The notes under the pieces are model-generated. The model was not told where the DNA came from, did no database searches, and was given only the letters and a program-made list of their open reading frames with translations. A program made the position numbers and the translations under genes. From Eublepharis macularius (taxonomy: Eukaryota; Chordata; Lepidosauria; Squamata; Eublepharidae), in contig NC_072796.1 of the NCBI RefSeq assembly GCF_028583425.1, forward strand, positions 125,461,464-125,525,463: a DNA stretch of 64,000 nt, in the 5' to 3' direction. Positions 52,001 through 57,520 of the stretch are shown piece by piece. How positions within the stretch are numbered: position 1 is the stretch's first letter; each line of letters starts with the position of its first letter.

Positions 52001-54161
52001 CCCTGTTCCAGAGGAAGCATTGTGAGTCATTTTAATCTCCTCCTGTATCTTTGCACATAGGAGTATACTGCTACCTTCCCTTGACTCTTCATCAGATGAA
52101 AGAAACAGTATATTTGTATGTTATTGCCCAGGAAAGCTCTCCTCCTTGTACAATAGCTAATTTAACAATTTATTGGGCAATACCATTTTAAAGTATTCCC
52201 ATACTGTGCTCAGGATTTTGCAGGAACATCCTTCAAATTTTAAGGGAGGTGGGGTTGTTGTCTTACATTCAGGGTCATCTTCCTTTCAAGTAAATACATT
52301 GCAAATCTGCATCATCAGAATAGTATTGCCATGCTTGACAACTCATGGTCAGGGCCTCTGACAAAGGAATGTTAATGCTTCTTCATAAACATGGAAGATC
52401 CTTGAACAAGTAATTCACCTGCAGGGAGGCAGATTAGTTATATGTCTCTCTAAACTCCCTGGAGGAAGGGTGGGGTACAAATGCAATAGACAGGAAGGTA
52501 GCTGAGATGATTATCAAAGAGTAAAATCAAATAGCAATTTAGAGTGAGACAGAAGCAGTGAGGGGAACTGAAAATTTAGCTGCAGTTAGCTCAAATGGGG
52601 GGGGGGGGAGTCTTGGAGGAAGAGGTTACCCAAACTGTGAGGATGCTGTAGGGGTGCCTATTTGCTTTCGTCATCCCTTGCAAGTTAGAAATATAAAACA
52701 AATATTAAGGAGACACAGCAAGTTTCCAGCACTCCTTCACTCTCAAAGAAAGTTCTGCCCTATAAGTACTGCCCTTGACACACTCAGGGAGAACATCTCA
52801 GTATTGCCACAATTTCTTATGATAGGGCAAACCAACCTTCAAATCAGTCAAGCCAAGCTTGACACCCAGAGTTAGGAAATCTAGCCAACGGGGGGGGGGG
52901 GCGCGGGGGCGGGAAGCTATACGTTCCTTATCTATTACACGAACATTATTTTATGCCAAAAAGGAAGAAAAGGCATGGCTGTTTTACCAACACTATAAAC
53001 GATTTTTTAAAAATTTAGACCAACCACAACGAAACACGTAATAATACCCGCAAGCATTTAAGTTCTCCAAAACGCATCATCAGATCAGGTATTAAAAGGG
53101 GAGGGGAGGTTCAAACCTTAAGATCATGAAGGAAAACTGCTCCCCTCCCTTTGGTTTGTAACCACTGAACAGCAGGATTTGAGTCCACTGCCACTTTGGA
53201 GACGAACAAGATTTTTTAAAAGGTATAAGCTTCGGTGAGTCAAAGCGGTCTTCTTCAGAAACAGGAAGGAGTGAAGATCCCAAAGGGTATAAAATCTGGT
53301 GAGTTTGGCTTAAAGGCTCAGGGATCTCCACTCCTCCCTGTAGTTGAAGAAGGGAGCTTTGAATCTCCCGTGCTTATTATTCCCTAGGGGAAATCTTGTC
53401 AGTCTCCAAGGTAACACCGGGCTCCAACCCTGCTGCAGACAAACCCACCTAAAACCATCGGGCCCGAGGAAGCGTTCTGCATAGCTCAAAAGCTTTCGTC
53501 TTGCAGTTTCCGCTTTGGCGCAACACGTACCCTGCTGGCCGCTTGCTTTCTCGGCACCCCGTTCGAGTCTCGGCAAGTCAGCGAGTTTTTAAATGAAGTT
53601 CTAAGGAAACCTCTCAAAATAATGAACTCCTCTCTCTGAAGATGAAGAGAGGAAATACTTCTGAGTACGATTATATCTGAAAATGATATTCTAAAGCTCA
53701 TATATGTATTGCATTTCGATAGTCTTTGGAAATGTCATTTTAAATTTTTAGATGTTAAATTTTTATCCCTTTTTCTGTTTCTACCCTTATTTGTTTTAAA
53801 AATAAAAACGTTTTTAAAAAATAATGAACTCCAACTGAACTCAGTTTCCTCCAAGGGATGAAGCCCGCAGCGTCTCCCCGCGGCCCGTGGGGACCCAAAG
53901 GGCCTCCTCCTCCCTGCCGCTCCTCACGCTCACCTCGGGGGCCCTAGCCCTGGAGCGGCAACGGCGCCTGCCCCGCGCCGAGGGCGGGCTGGGCGACTCC
54001 AGGCTGAGAAAGATGGAGCTCGACTCCATCGCGTCGTAGAGGGGCCGCGGCGGCAAGACCCGGCGGCGGCCCCTGTGGGCGGCGGGGGCGGCCACGGCGA
54101 CGCCGCCCTCGTTCTCGTCCTGGGAGCCGGGGCAGCTCGAGCCGCTCCGGAGCATCACCAT
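19071..54161 (-). CDS. ATAD2: ATAD2, complete coding region over 28 exons
   Basis: Exons add to 4167 bases (1388 residues plus TAA); human ATAD2 is 1390 from memory. Every junction keeps phase, and all introns are GT-AG except intron 17 (GC-AG). Domains: acidic/basic N-terminal region (1-400); AAA+ domain 1 with Walker A GPPGTGKT (457-464), Walker B IIFFDE (517-522), sensor-1 N565 and probable arginine fingers R576/R579; degenerate AAA+ domain 2 (about 775-930; Walker A replaced by GEAGFGQ, Walker B lacking DE); bromodomain (about 966-1090) with Y1009 and N1052, matching the human acetyl-lysine pocket residues Y1021 and N1064; C-terminal tail. The family is a hexameric chromatin-bound ATPase that reads acetylated histone H4 and is a co-activator for MYC, E2F and nuclear receptors. 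Neighbours ZHX1 and NTAQ1 support ATAD2 over ATAD2B. The acidic tract is much shorter than in human. Confidence 0.96.
20302..20430 (-). CDS. ATAD2: ATAD2 exon 27
   Basis: Residues 1336-1378: [20 protein letters not shown] then [20 protein letters not shown]. Human has QLENLYAVISQCIYRHRKDHDKTSLIQ. Acceptor CCCAG|GTATTA, donor CAG|GTATAG. Confidence 0.95.
20584..20789. repeat. Foldback repeat with long inverted arms
   Basis: Left arm includes CAGTTCTAAAA, CCTCTCTACAGAG and CCTCAGAGGGTTTGTTTATT; right arm carries their inverses in mirrored order (GGAAGCAAAGATGAAATAAA, CCCTCTGAGG, CTCTGTAGAGAGG, TTTTAGAACTCTG). The spacer is only ~35 bp. It lies in ATAD2 intron 26 (20431-21170) and is probably a MITE; family not recognised. 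Confidence 0.75.
21171..21304 (-). CDS. ATAD2: ATAD2 exon 26
   Basis: Residues 1291-1335: [20 protein letters not shown] then [20 protein letters not shown], close to human. Acceptor TGTAG|ATGTA, donor AAT|GTATGT. Confidence 0.96.
22140..22335 (+). repeat. Retroposon tail fragment
   Basis: Ends ACACCTTGAGCCTCAGACAA, GGTGGACTATAAATAACAG followed by A-rich sequence, the form of a LINE/SINE 3' end. A split version of the same text occurs at 16480-16770. Confidence 0.4.
22929..23348 (-). CDS. ATAD2: ATAD2 exon 25 (largest exon, disordered tail)
   Basis: Residues 1151-1291. Starts with a basic [20 protein letters not shown] stretch (human LKRKIRKKSNWYLGTIKKR), then a poorly conserved Glu/Ser/Asp-rich segment. 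Acceptor TTCAG|AGTTT, donor AATG|GTAAGT. Confidence 0.93.
23497..23562 (-). repeat. 5S-type SINE fragment, antisense
   Basis: GTGCTGTCAAGTCATAGCTG and ACTTATAGCCACCCCTGCTG match the outer body of the copies at 35776 and 31635; the 5S-derived part is missing. Confidence 0.55.
23860..24476 (+). mobile_element. CR1/L2-type LINE 3' end
   Basis: The frame at 23907-24158 reads [20 protein letters not shown] and ends [16 protein letters not shown], the familiar LHWLP...FK-L...[12 protein letters not shown] block at the C-terminus of CR1/L2-clade reverse transcriptases. The 3' end has GAGCCCGCTTGTGGGGAGG, GCGGGCTAAATACCAAATAA and a short AAAGT repeat. It lies sense-opposed to ATAD2 in intron 24. 5'-truncated; a stop follows WNSV where the consensus would read on. 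Confidence 0.75.
25030..25096. repeat. Dinucleotide repeat (TG/TA)n
   Basis: TATGTATG leads into TGTGTGTATATATATATATG and a TG run ending GCGCGTGCGAGCG. It lies in ATAD2 intron 24. Alternating purine-pyrimidine over about 60 bp. Confidence 0.9.
26352..26504 (-). CDS. ATAD2: ATAD2 exon 24
   Basis: Residues 1100-1151, [20 protein letters not shown] then Ser/Pro-rich sequence. Human reads GCSSSKYAPSYYHVMPKQNS. Acceptor TAAAG|GTTGC, donor AATG|GTAAGA. Confidence 0.95.
26793..26915 (-). CDS. ATAD2: ATAD2 exon 23 (end of bromodomain)
   Basis: Residues 1059-1100: [40 protein letters not shown]. Acceptor TTTAG|ATCG, donor AGAG|GTGTGT. Confidence 0.97.
27095..27254 (-). CDS. ATAD2: ATAD2 exon 22 (bromodomain pocket)
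   Basis: Residues 1006-1059: [20 protein letters not shown] and [18 protein letters not shown]1009 and N1052 are the conserved acetyl-lysine contacts. Acceptor TGTAG|GTACC, donor GGAG|GTAAGC. Confidence 0.97.
27893..28125 (-). repeat. CORE/MIR-like SINE, antisense
   Basis: On the minus strand: GGTGGCATTGTCTAATGG, GGTCTGAATCCCC (B-box-like), CAGCTGGGTGACC, CTACCTCACAGGGTTTTGTG and the tail GGGATATAAATAAAGTAAAT. Essentially full length; in ATAD2 intron 21. Confidence 0.75.
29285..29481 (-). CDS. ATAD2: ATAD2 exon 21 (start of bromodomain)
   Basis: Residues 940-1005. A charged linker ([20 protein letters not shown]) leads into the first bromodomain helix, [20 protein letters not shown]. Acceptor TTAAG|TTTTG, donor GAG|GTAAAA. 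Confidence 0.97.
29573..29708 (-). CDS. ATAD2: ATAD2 exon 20
   Basis: Residues 895-940: [40 protein letters not shown] and SKKKA. Acceptor TTTAG|GTACG, donor GCAG|GTTAGT. Confidence 0.95.
30074..30259 (-). CDS. ATAD2: ATAD2 exon 19 (AAA+ domain 2)
   Basis: Residues 833-894: [40 protein letters not shown] and [13 protein letters not shown]. The Walker B position reads SIIYVPN, so no catalytic acid. Acceptor ATCAG|TTGATC, donor GAG|GTACTT. Confidence 0.97.
30370..30480 (+). repeat. LINE tail fragment
   Basis: TTTTAATTGGTTAGCTACTT, TGGTGGCCCTTAGGAGGGCA and GAAAAGTGG...TTTTGTAAAAC resemble a CR1/L2-type 3' end. In ATAD2 intron 18. Confidence 0.35.
31069..31255 (-). CDS. ATAD2: ATAD2 exon 18 (AAA+ domain 2, degenerate Walker A)
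   Basis: Residues 770-832: [20 protein letters not shown], then [20 protein letters not shown] and [15 protein letters not shown]. The P-loop lacks GKT, as in human ATAD2. Acceptor TTAG|ACGTG, donor CAG|GTATTT. Confidence 0.96.
31635..31792 (-). repeat. 5S-type SINE fragment, antisense
   Basis: TCAAGTCAGAATTGACTTAT, GGCGACCCCTGATGGGGC and AGGAGGTTTGCCACTCTCTG match the outer body of the family. Most of the 5S-derived part has been replaced or interrupted by the MITE that follows. In ATAD2 intron 17. Confidence 0.6.
31793..31938. mobile_element. hAT-type MITE (TAGGGGTGTGC family) with internal hairpin
   Basis: The right end read inward is TAGGGGTGTGCGATTCGG, matching the 80-bp element at 18459. 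The left portion folds on itself: GGGGTTTAACTGCCCCTTTC pairs with its near-inverse ending TTTAAACCCC around a GTGCAGTG centre. The left terminal repeat is not clear. Confidence 0.6.
32156..32282 (-). CDS. ATAD2: ATAD2 exon 17 (GC donor)
   Basis: Residues 728-770: [20 protein letters not shown] then [20 protein letters not shown]. The [11 protein letters not shown] part parallels human LAYSDDDVPSV. Acceptor TTAAG|ATTT; donor AACAG|GCAAGT is a GC rather than GT site, and phase with exon 18 requires it. Confidence 0.9.
32748..33062 (-). CDS. ATAD2: ATAD2 exon 16
   Basis: Residues 623-728, from [20 protein letters not shown] to [17 protein letters not shown]. It completes the first lid and the linker between AAA+ domains. 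The acceptor is preceded by a run of 11 C on the minus strand (see findings). Donor CCAG|GTATGT. Confidence 0.95.
34094..34184 (-). CDS. ATAD2: ATAD2 exon 15
   Basis: Residues 593-623: [20 protein letters not shown] then [11 protein letters not shown], the helical lid of AAA+ domain 1. Acceptor TTAG|GCAAG, donor TTG|GTAAGA. Confidence 0.96.
35269..35428 (-). CDS. ATAD2: ATAD2 exon 14 (sensor 1, arginine fingers)
   Basis: Residues 539-592, [40 protein letters not shown] and [11 protein letters not shown]565 is sensor 1; R576 and R579 align with the p97 arginine fingers. Acceptor CAAG|TTCT, donor GAT|GTAAGA. Confidence 0.97.
35776..35996 (-). repeat. 5S-rRNA-derived SINE, antisense, best copy
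   Basis: GATCCAAGTACTAACTAAGG, CCAACTCTGCTTAGCTTCTG and AGATTGACAAGATCAGG are the inverse of 5S rRNA positions around boxes A to C. The rest of the element (TCATAGCTGACTTATGGCAA, GAGGTGGTTTGCCATTGCCT) is the non-5S body. In ATAD2 intron 13. Confidence 0.8.
36079..36167 (-). CDS. ATAD2: ATAD2 exon 13 (Walker B)
   Basis: Residues 510-539, [20 protein letters not shown] then [10 protein letters not shown]. Walker B acidic pair D521/E522 is intact. Acceptor GTAG|GCCTAT, donor ACAG|GTATGA. Confidence 0.97.
36243..36417 (-). CDS. ATAD2: ATAD2 exon 12 (Walker A)
   Basis: Residues 451-509. [20 protein letters not shown] carries the Walker A lysine K463; the exon continues to [16 protein letters not shown] (pore-loop region). 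Acceptor ACAG|AGGG, donor CAG|GTAATT. Confidence 0.97.
37017..37132 (-). CDS. ATAD2: ATAD2 exon 11 (start of AAA+ domain 1)
   Basis: Residues 413-451: [20 protein letters not shown] then [19 protein letters not shown], the N-terminal alpha/beta part of the AAA+ fold. Acceptor TGTAG|GTACG, donor AAG|GTAGTA. Confidence 0.96.
37306..37414 (-). CDS. ATAD2: ATAD2 exon 10
   Basis: Residues 376-412, [20 protein letters not shown] then [17 protein letters not shown]. It leads into AAA+ domain 1. Acceptor CTAG|GTGCC, donor TCA|GTAAGT. Confidence 0.95.
37625..38735 (-). repeat. Composite repeat family, copy B
   Basis: Read on the minus strand: head GAGGCCTGAAGCCATGAATA, then CCTGGGTTTGGAGAAAAATC, a segment with TTCTCTCAGTAAAAGGCAG, a CORE-SINE-like module (about 38235-38015), and a purine-rich module with GAGGCTATGGGGAC and GGGGGAATGAGATGCCCCTG at its end. 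The same order is found at 49490-50485. In ATAD2 intron 9. Confidence 0.65.
38830..39660. other. GC-rich, CpG-poor block in ATAD2 intron 9
   Basis: Rich in CAGCAG, GGGGAGG and CCACC text but with few CpGs, unlike the promoter islands. Two open frames of 201 and 170 codons lie on the minus strand (38824-39429, 39120-39632). Their Pro/Ser/Cys-rich translations show no recognisable domain, and they are best seen as composition effects. Possibly an old repeat adjoining copy B. Confidence 0.4.
39793..39900 (-). CDS. ATAD2: ATAD2 exon 9 (serine-rich)
   Basis: Residues 340-376: [20 protein letters not shown] then [16 protein letters not shown]. The Ser/Asp run is a probable CK2-type phosphorylation region (inference). 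Acceptor ACAG|ACGA, donor GCAG|GTATCC. Confidence 0.95.
41036..41170 (+). repeat. Degenerate tRNA-derived SINE
   Basis: AAGGGTCATAGCTCAGG, GGTTCAATGGCTAGTGTCTC, CAGTTAAAGGGATTT and TGTCTAGACAATATCAAAAC follow the order of the SINE at 11664. In ATAD2 intron 8. Confidence 0.45.
41789..41906 (-). CDS. ATAD2: ATAD2 exon 8
   Basis: Residues 301-340, [19 protein letters not shown] then [14 protein letters not shown], as in human. Acceptor AACAG|AACC, donor ACAG|GTTTG. Confidence 0.94.
42243..42353 (-). CDS. ATAD2: ATAD2 exon 7 (short acidic tract)
   Basis: Residues 264-301. [20 protein letters not shown] is followed by [17 protein letters not shown]. Human has a run of several dozen Asp/Glu here, against about 16 residues in this copy. 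Acceptor ATTAG|AATC, donor AAA|GTAGG. Confidence 0.93.
42779..42869 (-). CDS. ATAD2: ATAD2 exon 6
   Basis: Residues 234-264, [20 protein letters not shown] then [10 protein letters not shown]. The correct frame differs from the longest open frame here. Acceptor CCTAG|GAAAAC; donor GCAG|GTCATT has a weak +3 C. Confidence 0.88.
43590..44565 (+). repeat. Composite repeat family, copy C
   Basis: Head GACAGATCTTTCTACAAATT, then GCCGCTGTGGGATTTGTTAG, a 13-G tract, CTGGCCAGGCCCAGCAGGAG, a SINE-like module (about 44210-44395) and an end reading GATGCAGGGGGAAATGACGC then TGCCCCTGCAAGTCCTTGC. In ATAD2 intron 5. Confidence 0.65.
44829..44931 (-). CDS. ATAD2: ATAD2 exon 5
   Basis: Residues 199-233: [20 protein letters not shown] followed by [13 protein letters not shown], almost identical to human. 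Acceptor ATCAG|CACTGC, donor GCG|GTAAAT; leaves in phase 0. Confidence 0.95.
45637..45802 (-). CDS. ATAD2: ATAD2 exon 4
   Basis: Residues 144-199. Contains [18 protein letters not shown] and [11 protein letters not shown], closely matching human. Acceptor TTTAG|GTACTG, donor AAA|GTAAGT. Confidence 0.94.
48179..48231 (-). CDS. ATAD2: ATAD2 exon 3
   Basis: A 53-base exon, residues 126-144: [15 protein letters not shown], nearly the human RQLARQQADKKKEE. Acceptor TAG|GCAG, donor AAG|GTAATT. Confidence 0.92.
49490..50485 (+). repeat. Composite repeat family, copy A
   Basis: Head GACTGGAGCCATGAATG, AAGACAGATCTTCC, CCCAGGTTTGTATAAAAATC, then GTTGCTAGACAACC and TCAGTAAAAGGCAGGGGGAG. A SINE-like module follows (about 49945-50150: CTAGGATCTGGGTGGCCC, CCTAACCTACCTCACAG). 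The 3' part has CTGCAAGTCCTTGCAGG and GGGAGAGGCTATGG near GGGGGAAATGAGATACCCCT. In ATAD2 intron 2. Confidence 0.65.
50560..50708 (-). CDS. ATAD2: ATAD2 exon 2
   Basis: Residues 77-126, [19 protein letters not shown]... with SDSSFEK and KHFTR blocks as in human. Acceptor TTCAG|GAG, donor AAG|GTAATT; enters phase 0, leaves with two bases of an Arg codon. Confidence 0.92.
50928..51045 (+). repeat. CORE/MIR-like SINE fragment
   Basis: GGCCAGCATGGTGTAACAGT, GTCTAAAATCTGAGAGACCT and a tail GGGTAAAAATAAAGTAAATA; the middle CORE part is lost. In ATAD2 intron 1. Confidence 0.4.
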
Positions 54162-54480
54162 CGCCGGCCCTGAAGCGGCGGCCCCGAAACGAGCGGCGGC
54201 GGCGAAAGGCGATTCCCGCTTCCCTCAGCCAACCTCCGAATTCTGGCGCCACAGACCGAACGGGCCGCCTCACGCCAACAGCCGCGCGGATCCTTCCGCC
54301 CCTTTCCCTCTCGCTGCCGTTTGTTTCCAGACGCGAAGTCGAGTATAACTGTTTTACTTACCTCGTTCTGGTTGCCTTCCAAAAAGCTCACAGCGGTCTT
54401 AAATATAGAGAGAAGTTAAAGTACACACCTCGCTCTGGACTATGTTTTGGCTCTAACCAAGTAGGTCCGGAGAGCGCGGA
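53860..54480 (-). promoter_or_regulatory. ATAD2: CpG island, ATAD2 promoter and 5' leader
   Basis: Very CpG-dense sequence covers ATAD2 exon 1 and about 300 bases upstream. The transcription start is not fixed. The NTAQ1 island lies about 2.7 kb away in the opposite orientation, so the two genes are head-to-head but probably not sharing one promoter. Confidence 0.8.
53934..54161 (-). CDS. ATAD2: ATAD2 exon 1 (coding part)
   Basis: Residues 1-76, start MVMLRSG, ending RARAPE before the donor GAG|GTGAGC. ATG chosen because the opening matches human MVVLRS and a FLSLE motif follows in both. GC-rich and diverged, encoding Arg/Ala-rich sequence; ends in phase 0. Confidence 0.88.
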
Positions 54481-54518
54481 AGATGAGATCTCGCGCCACC
54501 GCCCCCTCCAGTCAGATG

Positions 54519-54528
54519 TTTTGGCGCG
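54519..54528. promoter_or_regulatory. ATAD2: E2F-like site TTTTGGCGCG
   Basis: The decamer fits the E2F consensus TTTSSCGC. It lies about 360 bases upstream of the ATAD2 ATG, with a second CGCGCC element near 54491-54497. ATAD2 is known as an E2F/RB-controlled gene, which makes the match credible; function here is inferred. Confidence 0.55.
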
Positions 54529-55074
54529 TGCGGAAGTTTTTTTTTGAGGAGAAAAACTTGTTTTGCCGGGCTCTGGTCGACTAAGGGCGGTCTGCCGTTG
54601 CTGGCGCGTGCCAACCCCAGTTCAAATGCGAAACTTTTAAAGACACAGGGCCATGATCTCCTCTCTCTCTCTCTGGCCGCTCCTCCTTCCGAAAGCCCGC
54701 CTTATTGCAAAACATTTCACTGTGGGAGAAAAGGGAGGGGGAGAGGTGGGAAGTTGTCAAAATGTGCACGTAGACTTGAACGAGAAATGTACACGAAAGC
54801 CATAAAAGTGAATCGCAGTTGTGTGTGTGAGATTCCTTTCACACCAACTTGATTTAAAAAAAAAAACTCGTGCCAGAGGACTCCCTTCTAATCTGTTAAC
54901 TGGAATTCAAAAAGTCTTGGGGCACCTTAAAAGAACTCATAAATTTGTTGTGGCATCAGCTTTTCCACAGGCCAGTTTAGTTTATAGAATGGTCATAGGC
55001 AGGTTTGTATCATTTAAATATAGAAAGGAAAAAAGGGATATTTTTAAATCTAAGTAGAAATGAATACAGAGTGC

Positions 55075-55290
55075 ATTTATTTATTTACTTGATTTACACC
55101 CCACCTTTCTTCCCAATAGGGACTCAAAGTGACTTACAATATTCTCGGCTCCATTTATCCTCACAGCAACCTTGTGAGGTAGGTTAGGCTGAGAGTGTGG
55201 CACTGAAAAATCACCCAGCAAGTTTCTATCACAGAGTGGGGATTTGAAACTGGTTCTCCCAGATCCTTGTTTGGCACTACTCCACTGTGC
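55075..55290 (-). repeat. CORE/MIR-like SINE, antisense
   Basis: Minus-strand text includes AGTGCCAAACAAGGATCTGG, B-box-like GTTTCAAATCCCC, CCTAACCTACCTCACAAGG and a tail GGGGTGTAAATCAAGTAAAT. Near full length. Confidence 0.7.
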
Positions 55291-55327
55291 TGAAATTACT
55301 ATAAATTATAGTACAGTACTATTATTA

Positions 55328-55510
55328 TCTGGTTGCCAACTCCAGGTTGGAAATTCCTGGAGACCTTGGTGCTGGAACCTGGGAAGGAGAGGTACCTCAG
55401 CAAAGTGCTGAAGGTACCTCAGCAAAGCAGCCATTTTCTCCACAGAAGTGGTCTCTGTCACTTGGAGATCATTTGTAATTCCAGAAGAACTTCAGGCCCA
55501 ACCTGTGAAG
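55328..55510. mobile_element. hAT-type MITE (TAGGGTTGCC family), copy 3, partial
   Basis: GGTTGCCAACTCCAGGTTGG, TTCCTGGAGACCTTGG, AGCAGCCATTTTCTCC and GGAGATCATTTGTAATTCC are family segments in inverted order. GAGAGGTACCTCAGCAAAG... contains a short direct duplication (GGTACCTCAGCAAAG twice). The far end is lost at the neighbouring SINE. Confidence 0.6.
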
Positions 55511-55514
55511 TTTG

Positions 55515-55665
55515 CTGGGTAATCTTGGGGCAGCCACTTTCTCTCTCAGCCTAGCCTACCTTACCAGGTTGTTGTGATGATAAATTGGAAGTGAGGAGAG
55601 AACCACATATGCTGTGCTTCCTTACAGGATGGACAGGATACAAATGTATTAAATAAATAAATGTG
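55515..55665 (+). repeat. CORE/MIR-like SINE fragment, sense
   Basis: GCTGGGTAATCTTGGGGCAG, CTCAGCCTAGCCTACC, TTACCAGGTTGTTGTGATG and a tail TATTAAATAAATAAATG. The tRNA head is missing. Confidence 0.6.
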
Positions 55666-56594
55666 CCTTCTCCCCTTTCATCTTCACAACAATCCTGTGA
55701 GGTAGAAACTATATTGGTACAACATGATGCAAAAACAGAAGTCATGTAATACCTTTTATATAGACCAACCATAGCTCCACATAATAATATGCAAGCCCTC
55801 TCACATCAATACAATAATGTAGATCCCTGATCAGCAAATAGTTGACAGAACCATCCACGTATAGTATTGTACTGGTGTGAGAGGCTGGTCTGTCCCACTA
55901 AAGCATCCAAATAGATTCTCATGACCAGTGTGTGTGGGGGGAGGGGGGATTAACCTGGACTTCCCCAATCAAAGTCTAATACAAGGATTCTATCAAGTTT
56001 GGGCGTGCCTTGCTCCTATCTAGCAGGGGATGGCGATGAATAGGAATTGTAACAGCAGGACTGTCAATCAATAACTAAAGAGGGACAATGATTTACAACA
56101 GCAGCTAAAATTCCCAGGGCTTGTTGAGATCTCCATTTCCAAAGCTGCCAATGTATTCCTAGAGCACATTAGCTATAAACAGAATTGAGCAAGTCAGGAA
56201 CAAGCCACACCCCTGGTGATTAGATCCTGAATCCAATTGTGTGTTTTGTTGATGATTACCTCTACTTTTTCCTCTTTCACTGCTTGGATCTTTTTAGCCA
56301 TACATTGTAAAAAAATCAGTTTGATCCCCCCTTCTTCCAGCACTCAATTAAATAACCACTTTTCATTCATTAAAGTTGGCTTCTGAACTTATGAAAGATT
56401 ATTACAGATACTCCCAATTACTGGTGTATTCAGTGTAGCCATATACAGCAATACTGCAAATCAAGCACTCATGTAAAGGCCTAACATAGCATTTTATCTT
56501 GTCACGCTATCCCACCCCAGCTCAAAACTCAGGCCAAAATCTATGCAAACTTTAATCTCATTTCATCTGGTGGGAAAACTTTTAAGGAAACATT

Positions 56595-56845
56595 AACAGA
56601 CTCAATAATTTATTTACTTCATTTATAGCCTACCTGTTTTCCTCAAGGGGGACCCAAAACAGCTTACATTGTTCTCCTGTCCTCCCTTTCTATCCTTACA
56701 AAACTCCAGCAAAGTAGGTTTAGATGGCCTGTTAAAGTCAGCCAACAAGCCTCCAACGCAAAGTCAGGATTCAAACCTGGGCCCACTCCCATCAGATCCC
56801 TGGGCACAGTCCAGCATTCTAACTACTACACCACAGCAGCTTTCA
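56595..56845 (-). repeat. CORE/MIR-like SINE, antisense, worn
   Basis: Minus strand: TGTGGTGTAGTAGTTAGAAT, GGGTTTGAATCCTG (B-box), CTTTGCTGGAG in place of the usual CORE text, tail GGCTATAAATGAAGTAAAT. Confidence 0.6.
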
Positions 56846-56929
56846 AGCTGCAAGTGACTAAGTTTAACAACAAGGTTAGTTAAACTTAGTAACTTGCAAT
56901 AAGGTTAATTAAACTTAGTAACGTGCACC

Positions 56930-57095
56930 CACACATTCTGTCCTGAATGGGAACCATTGAATGGGAGACCTCCAGTGAAGATCAGGGTTGCAGAGGCAGG
57001 CAATCGCAAACCACTCTTGTTAATCTCTTTTCATGAAATCCCCATCAGGGGTCGCCATAAATCAGCTATGACTTGAGGGCACTCCCTGCTACTTC
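56930..57095 (+). repeat. 5S-type SINE fragment, sense
   Basis: AATGGGAGACCTCC echoes 5S GGATGGGAGACC, followed by GCAGAGGCAGGCAATCGCAA and GGGGTCGCCATAAATCAGCT, the outer body in sense orientation. Truncated within the 5S part. Confidence 0.6.
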
Positions 57096-57109
57096 CCTAG
57101 TAAGCATGC

Positions 57110-57520
57110 CCAGCGTTGAGGTGCGCGCCTGCGCACGGCTTTCTTGGGAGTAAATCTCAATGAATCAAAAGCGGCTTTCTTCCGAAGAAGCAATGCGCGA
57201 GGACTGGCTGCAGGAAACACCAGCTCCTCCTCGCCCTCTCCAACTTTGCGCGCCCACACCCCTGCAAGGCTGCTCGGTTTCCCGGGGAAGGAGTTGCTTG
57301 TAACTCGCTCCCCTACGGGCGGCTTTCTCCACACGCTTCCTGAGCCTTGTGCTGCTCGGAGAGAGGCGGCCTGCCGGATCCTCTCGGGACATGAGACCCT
57401 CGCTCCGTCCCCATCGCCAGCTGAGCGAGGAGCCGGATGGCAGAGGCGCCCGCGACTGCCTACCAGCCCGCCGTGCCTGCACGCCCCGCTTGCGTTTACA
57501 CCAGCTGTTACTGGTAAGGA
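57110..57520 (+). promoter_or_regulatory. NTAQ1: CpG island, NTAQ1 promoter and first exon
   Basis: CpG-rich (GCGCGCCTGCGCACGG, GGGCGGCTTTCTCC) and ending in NTAQ1 exon 1. The GCCTGCGCA text fits an NRF1-like site near 57125-57135. Transcription start not determined. Confidence 0.7.
57437..57513 (+). CDS. NTAQ1: NTAQ1 exon 1
   Basis: [20 protein letters not shown] then YTSCY and two bases (TG) of the catalytic Cys codon. Donor CTG|GTAAGG. Start context GCCGGATGG is acceptable. Confidence 0.9.

Larger units (their letters stand above)
54540..57109. other. Intergenic gap between the ATAD2 and NTAQ1 promoters
   Basis: Contains SINE and MITE fragments listed separately (55075-57095). No conserved coding sequence was seen; 55700-56590 shows no recognisable feature apart from scattered simple sequence. 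Confidence 0.6.
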
